Assembly: GCA_016795375.1 (NCBI GenBank)
Contig: JAEUHJ010000074.1
Location: 1 to 44,594 of the forward strand
Direction: 5' to 3'
From: Verrucomicrobiaceae bacterium
GTDB lineage: Bacteria > Verrucomicrobiota > Verrucomicrobiia > Verrucomicrobiales > Verrucomicrobiaceae
Length of the DNA stretch: 44,594 nucleotides
Below the pieces are notes generated by a model. It was not told the DNA's origin. It saw only the letters and a list, made by a program, of their open reading frames with translations, and did not search any database. The translations under genes were made by a program, and so were the position numbers. This document shows positions 42,194-44,594 of the stretch, piece after piece; the stretch's first letter is position 1, and each line of letters starts with the position of its first letter.

Positions 42194-42245
42194 GCGGTGC
42201 GTGCCGCGATGCTAGCAGGTCATCGAAGCGGGGCAAGAACGCCGC

Positions 42246-42428
42246 TCAGTCCCCGCGCCTGAAGACGGTCTGGCCGGCAGGCGTGGCGCTGTCACGCTCC
42301 TTGCGCTTTCCATTCACAAACGCGGGCTTGAACTGACGGTGCCGCAGCCGGGCGATCTCCTCCTCGCTGACGCCTTTGGCGCGCAGGCGGCTGCGTTCGT
42401 ATATTCCGTCTTTCTGTGATTCGAGCAT
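42246..42428 (-). CDS. Small basic protein of unknown function
   Basis: A 60-aa highly charged protein (SRLRAKGVSEEEIARLRHRQ, then a Lys/Arg-rich tail FVNGKRKERD). It has no membrane segment and no family I recognise. It lies between the dGTPase and the CoA-binding gene on the same strand (gaps of 52 and 40 nt). The codon use resembles its neighbours, which is the main argument that it is real. Confidence 0.45.
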   Translation of the reverse strand: MLESQKDGIYERSRLRAKGVSEEEIARLRHRQFKPAFVNGKRKERDSATPAGQTVFRRGD

Positions 42429-42468
42429 GGTCAGGGCCGCCTAAAGACCGCCCTGCGGGGCTGGACGT

Positions 42469-42837
42469 TCAAAACTGCCCCGTGTTCAGCAGCACCAGCG
42501 TGCAGGCTTCCTCGCAGACGATTCCGACTTTCTCCAAAGTCTCCGTCAGCACGACATTTTCCGCGCCGGGATTGAAAATGACCCGTCGCGGTTTCAGCGT
42601 GATCAGTTTGTCCCGCATCCCGGAAGAGATGGCTTGGCCGACATACATCGTCACCGTGTCCACCCCATCTGTGATGGCGCTCAAATCGGGCACGACCTTG
42701 ATGCCCTCGATCTCTGGCAGCTTCGGATGCACCGGCACCACTTCATGGCCGTGACGGCGCAGCAGGAGCAACGCCTTGTGGCTGTAGCGTTCGGGATTGT
42801 CACTGGCTCCCACAATGGCGACACGTTCTGTCTTCAT
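42469..42837 (-). CDS. CoA-binding domain protein
   Basis: A 122-aa Rossmann-fold protein of the CoA_binding_2 family (YccU-like): VAIVGASDNPERYSHKAL is the nucleotide loop, followed by EVVPVHPKLPEIEGIKVVPDL, DTVTMYVGQAISS and VIFNPGAENVVL. Families like this resemble the N-terminal domain of succinyl-CoA synthetase alpha; the cellular role is unclear. Its start overlaps the stop of the upstream membrane-protein gene (ATGA). Confidence 0.85.
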   Translation of the reverse strand: MKTERVAIVGASDNPERYSHKALLLLRRHGHEVVPVHPKLPEIEGIKVVPDLSAITDGVDTVTMYVGQAISSGMRDKLITLKPRRVIFNPGAENVVLTETLEKVGIVCEEACTLVLLNTGQF

Positions 42838-43190
42838 GATTCGTCGAAATCCTTCTCATCCAGATGGAACAAATGCAGGCCGCGGTGTACGGCCGGTGCC
42901 AGCACGATGCCCATGACCGAGATGAACACCAGCCCGCTGAACAACGCGTAAAACGAGGCAAAGAGCTTCGCCGCGTCCGAAGCCAGGTCGCCGACCGGCC
43001 CCATGCCGCCGAGAATCATCGAGGCGTTCAACAGGCTGTCGATCCATCCGAATCCGGCGATGTAATGGTATCCCAGGATGCCGATCCCCAGCGCCGTGAC
43101 GGCCACCACGGCCCCAAAGCCGGAAAACTTCAGCATGCGGCGCAAGAACACCCGACGTGGTGCCAGCGTCTCTGTGCGGGACTCAAACAT
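42834..43190 (-). CDS. Two-helix membrane protein resembling a degenerate ion-channel pore module
   Basis: A 118-aa protein with two transmembrane helices (about 24-45, FGAVVAVTALGIGILGYHYI, and about 76-98, LFASFYALFSGLVFISVMGIV). They flank a pore-like segment (IDSLLNASMILGGMGPVGDL). The helix-pore-helix layout and the following F-x-x-x-Y-A-L-F-S-G stretch are those of two-helix potassium channels, but the selectivity filter TVGYG is replaced by GGMGPVG, so potassium conduction is not expected. The C-terminus (VHRGLHLFHLDEKDF) is His/acid-rich. It overlaps the CoA-binding gene. Confidence 0.65.
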   Translation of the reverse strand: MFESRTETLAPRRVFLRRMLKFSGFGAVVAVTALGIGILGYHYIAGFGWIDSLLNASMILGGMGPVGDLASDAAKLFASFYALFSGLVFISVMGIVLAPAVHRGLHLFHLDEKDFDES

Positions 43191-43281
43191 GACGCAGCAT
43201 CATCCCTGCGACGCCGCAAATTGCAACACCACGTCGAGAGCCTGCGCATGAAATGACGAAGAAAACACGACCCTCCTGTCT

Positions 43282-43428
43282 TCAATGAGCTGACATCATT
43301 TGGGTGCGCGGGCGGGGCGCCGGCCCTGCGTATTCATTTCCCGATGGCTCTGAGTTTTGATGCTCCACCACTCGCCGCACCCAGGGCTTGATCTCCGGCG
43401 GCTTTTTTGCTGAAATCGGCTCATTCAT
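43282..43428 (-). CDS. 48-aa small protein
   Basis: An open frame from ATG 43428 to TGA 43282-43284 encodes MNEPISAKKPPEIKPWVRRV, then a Ser/Pro/Arg-rich tail ending in MMSAH. An AAGGA ribosome-binding motif sits about 9-10 nt upstream on the coding strand. The protein is Pro-rich and soluble, of unknown function. It is the only gene-like content in the 43191-43541 gap, apart from the recombination-site candidate at its right end. Confidence 0.5.
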   Translation of the reverse strand: MNEPISAKKPPEIKPWVRRVVEHQNSEPSGNEYAGPAPRPRTQMMSAH

Positions 43429-43485
43429 AAGAAAATTTCCTTTTTCGTGAACGACCTCATTTTACCCCACCTCAACCCGTTTATT

Positions 43486-43548
43486 CCACAAGAAACTGTG
43501 GACGAATCCAATTCGCCCACAATTTAGTGTGGCTAAACAACGTTCGGC
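43486..43548 (+). other. attI-like or terminal attC junction with twin hairpins
   Basis: The junction GTTCGGC (43542-43548) is preceded by GGCTAAACAAC, similar in layout to the CTAAAACAAA-GTTRRRY end of known integron attI sites. Just upstream are two matching short palindromes, CCACA-6-TGTGG at 43486-43501 and 43517-43532, 31 bp apart. GTTCGGC is the exact complement of the R'' end (GCCGAAC) of the first attC, as expected if it is the left edge of the first cassette. No integrase gene flanks it. Confidence 0.5.
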
Positions 43549-43571
43549 CCAGAAGCGAAGCCCGTCCCGAG

Positions 43572-43895
43572 ATGACCTCAATCGGCACATTCCTTGATCT
43601 CGGCATCCTTTGGTTTCTCATCGTTTTGTTCACAGGCTCGATTGATGCGGATCAGAGCTATCGAGAGACATGGATCGTCATCTTCGGCGTGATGATAGTA
43701 GGACTGGTTTTCCGATCACTTTTGGGTGATCCACTGCGACCGCTCGCCACTCCGTTTCAGGTGGTGACATTATACTTTCTCGTGGAGTGGTCCTGCGGGA
43801 CCGACCGCAAAACAACTCTGAAGATTTGTGGATGGTATTTGGTTGCTTCCGTGGCCATGAGCACGGCATTCTACTTTCTGACTCGCCCCCAATGA
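43572..43895 (+). CDS. Cassette-encoded small membrane protein
   Basis: A 107-aa protein with four hydrophobic helices: LDLGILWFLIVLFTG, ETWIVIFGVMIVGLVF, PFQVVTLYFLVEW and ICGWYLVASVAMSTAFYFL, with short charged loops. The ATG at 43572 is 30 nt inside the cassette; the frame is open back to 43527, but that would cross the recombination point. The family is unknown. Base composition is less GC-rich than the chromosomal genes, as expected of an acquired cassette. Confidence 0.65.
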   Translation: MTSIGTFLDLGILWFLIVLFTGSIDADQSYRETWIVIFGVMIVGLVFRSLLGDPLRPLATPFQVVTLYFLVEWSCGTDRKTTLKICGWYLVASVAMSTAFYFLTRPQ

Positions 43896-43914
43896 AGACC
43901 ACGACCAATAACGG

Positions 43915-44005
43915 GCCGAACAAAACGCTGGTGGCAACGGCTCGTAGTCGTCTGTCGTGTCAGCGGAGTCTTGCGCTCGCCGTCGCCACAGCTTAGACGT
44001 TAGGC
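43915..44005 (+). repeat. attC recombination site 1 (91 bp)
   Basis: R'' is GCCGAAC (43915-43921) and R' is GTTAGGC (43999-44005). Inside, the L'' arm CGCTGGTGGCAACGGC pairs with the L' arm GCCGTCGCCACAGC, leaving one unpaired G in L'', the extrahelical base integrases use for strand choice, and one A/C mismatch. Unpaired spacers lie between R and L boxes and the apical loop is variable, as in known attC sites. All elements are in the expected order. Confidence 0.85.
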
Positions 44006-44034
44006 GTTGCTACGCGCACTCTGTGAACCAAGCC

Positions 44035-44484
44035 ATGAACCCCCAAGACAACACCACCGCAAATTCCCAGCCAACGCGCAGCAACGCTACTCGATGGGTC
44101 ATCATCGCTCTCATTCCCATCGTCGCTATTCTCGCCGTCAAGCTCCTCAGGCCTGCCGAATGGCGCCCAGACCTGCACCTTACGAACACCGGCAAGAGCC
44201 CTGTCACTGTGCTTTACCACGACCAGACCGGCACGATTCAACCGGGCGAGACTTGGCGCAGACGTGTTCGGGCCGGTGAGACGATTTCAGTCCGGCCCGG
44301 CACTGCCGCAGACGCGCCATCTGCCGCACTCGCGATGCCGGCACGCAACCCAACCTCAGATAACTCAATTTCCCAGCGCTGGTCCGCCGACGTCAACGCC
44401 GACGATCCCAAGAACATCCGCTTTGAGAATCGTCTTTACGCTGAGGTCACGGAGCCACCAACGCAGCCGAAGCCTTGGCCATGA
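44035..44484 (+). CDS. Cassette-encoded membrane-anchored protein
   Basis: A 149-aa protein with a polar Asn/Thr/Ser-rich N-terminus and one transmembrane helix at about 22-38 (WVIIALIPIVAILAVKLL). An extracytoplasmic beta-rich domain follows (DLHLTNTGKSPVTVLYHDQ, GETWRRRVRAGETISVRPG), then a Pro-rich end. No family recognised. The ATG at 44035 lies 35 nt inside the cassette. It ends 25 nt before the attC that closes the cassette. Confidence 0.65.
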   Translation: MNPQDNTTANSQPTRSNATRWVIIALIPIVAILAVKLLRPAEWRPDLHLTNTGKSPVTVLYHDQTGTIQPGETWRRRVRAGETISVRPGTAADAPSAALAMPARNPTSDNSISQRWSADVNADDPKNIRFENRLYAEVTEPPTQPKPWP

Positions 44485-44509
44485 GAGGTCTCTCGGCAAC
44501 AGCCGCAAC

Positions 44510-44567
44510 GCCTAATGCCCAAGTTAGCTTCGGTCGCGGAGCGCACCGGGGCTAACCGTGGTTGAAC
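44510..44567 (+). repeat. attC recombination site 2 (58 bp, classical '59-base element' size)
   Basis: R'' is GCCTAAT (44510-44516) and R' is GTTGAAC (44561-44567, fits GTTRRRY). The L'' arm AGTTAGCTTCGGT (44522-44534) pairs with the L' arm ACCGGGGCTAAC (44545-44556): ten Watson-Crick pairs, two G-T pairs, and a 10-nt loop. The next cassette begins at T44562 and runs out of the window. Confidence 0.78.
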
Positions 44568-44594
44568 AAGCCCGTCGCCCGAGTTACCCGCGTG

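Larger units (their letters stand above)
43543..44561 (+). mobile_element. Integron gene-cassette array (two complete cassettes, third truncated by the window)
   Basis: Three GTTRRRY recombination points (G43542/T43543, G43999/T44000, G44561/T44562) divide the sequence into cassettes of 457 and 562 bp plus 33 bp of a third. Each complete cassette has one plus-strand gene followed by an attC. Each cassette's own 5' end pairs with the R'' of its own attC: GTTCGGC with GCCGAAC perfectly, and GTTAGGC with GCCTAAT with one wobble. That is the signature of cassettes that once circularised. No integron integrase is in the window, so this may be the integrase-distant part of an array or an integrase-less attC cluster. 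Confidence 0.8.

Noticed and set aside
43191..43541. Search for an integron integrase gene next to the cassettes
   Set aside because: Only a 48-aa frame is present; no tyrosine-recombinase motif on either strand in this gap or in the genes to its left.
44519..44560. GTTAGC...GCTAAC hairpin as a transcription terminator
   Set aside because: It is better explained as the paired L boxes of the second attC; there is no T-run after it and the flanking R boxes fit.

Overview
The window reads as a GC-rich (roughly 60-65 %) chromosome from the phylum Verrucomicrobia, probably a Prosthecobacter/Verrucomicrobium relative. This is inferred from gene content. There is a Gram-negative outer-membrane set (bamA, skp/ompH-like, lpxD). 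FtsZ is divergent, with a long linker and an ftsQ-ftsA-ftsZ block. There is a planctomycete/verrucomicrobial-style cytochrome c protein, duplicated ceramidase-like exported enzymes, and a rhodanese-pseudouridine synthase fusion. No rRNA, tRNA, CRISPR array, phage or complete insertion sequence was recognised.

Layout. 0-1.1 kb: a phosphoenolpyruvate-hydrolase-family gene followed by a 125-bp nested inverted repeat. 1.2-10.5 kb, mostly minus strand: an ABC-F ATPase and a methyltransferase, then (transcribed right to left) bamA, skp-like, lpxD, trpB, an exported protein and a lipoprotein gene. The lipoprotein gene is broken by a 31-bp insertion bounded by a 9-bp direct repeat. 10.7-13.8 kb, plus strand: a DMT permease, an ECF sigma factor with an overlapping anti-sigma factor, and an FmdB-like protein. 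13.8-16.7 kb: a nucleotidyltransferase overlapping a 60-aa partner, and a LysM protein divergent from a peptidoglycan amidase across an AT-rich palindromic promoter region. 16.7-21.2 kb: an amino-acid ABC permease and ATPase without a binding protein, a possible Zn-phospholipase-like protein, a metallo-beta-lactamase-fold protein, and a convergent RluA-type pseudouridine synthase.

21.2-28.5 kb: a cytochrome c protein, then a tightly overlapping seven-gene plus-strand operon of mostly unknown function. It comprises coiled-coil, TPR, SUMF1-domain, DUF6210-like, small membrane, unknown and zinc-ribbon membrane proteins. 28.4-32.9 kb, minus: a TPR protein and ftsQAZ, here separated from the mur genes. 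33.3-36.3 kb: a TrhO-RluA fusion and kbl. 36.4-40.8 kb, minus: a three-gene overlapping operon with a sialidase/SGNH-hydrolase fusion between two neutral-ceramidase-like proteins. 40.9-43.4 kb, minus: dGTPase, a CoA-binding protein, a degenerate ion-channel-like membrane protein and small ORFs.

The right edge (43.54 kb to the end) is an integron gene-cassette array. Two attC sites (91 and 58 bp) and three GTTRRRY junctions delimit two complete cassettes and the start of a third. Each complete cassette carries one small plus-strand membrane-protein gene. No integron integrase is visible. This array, the insertion scar in the lipoprotein gene and the unknown-function operon are the observations most worth following.
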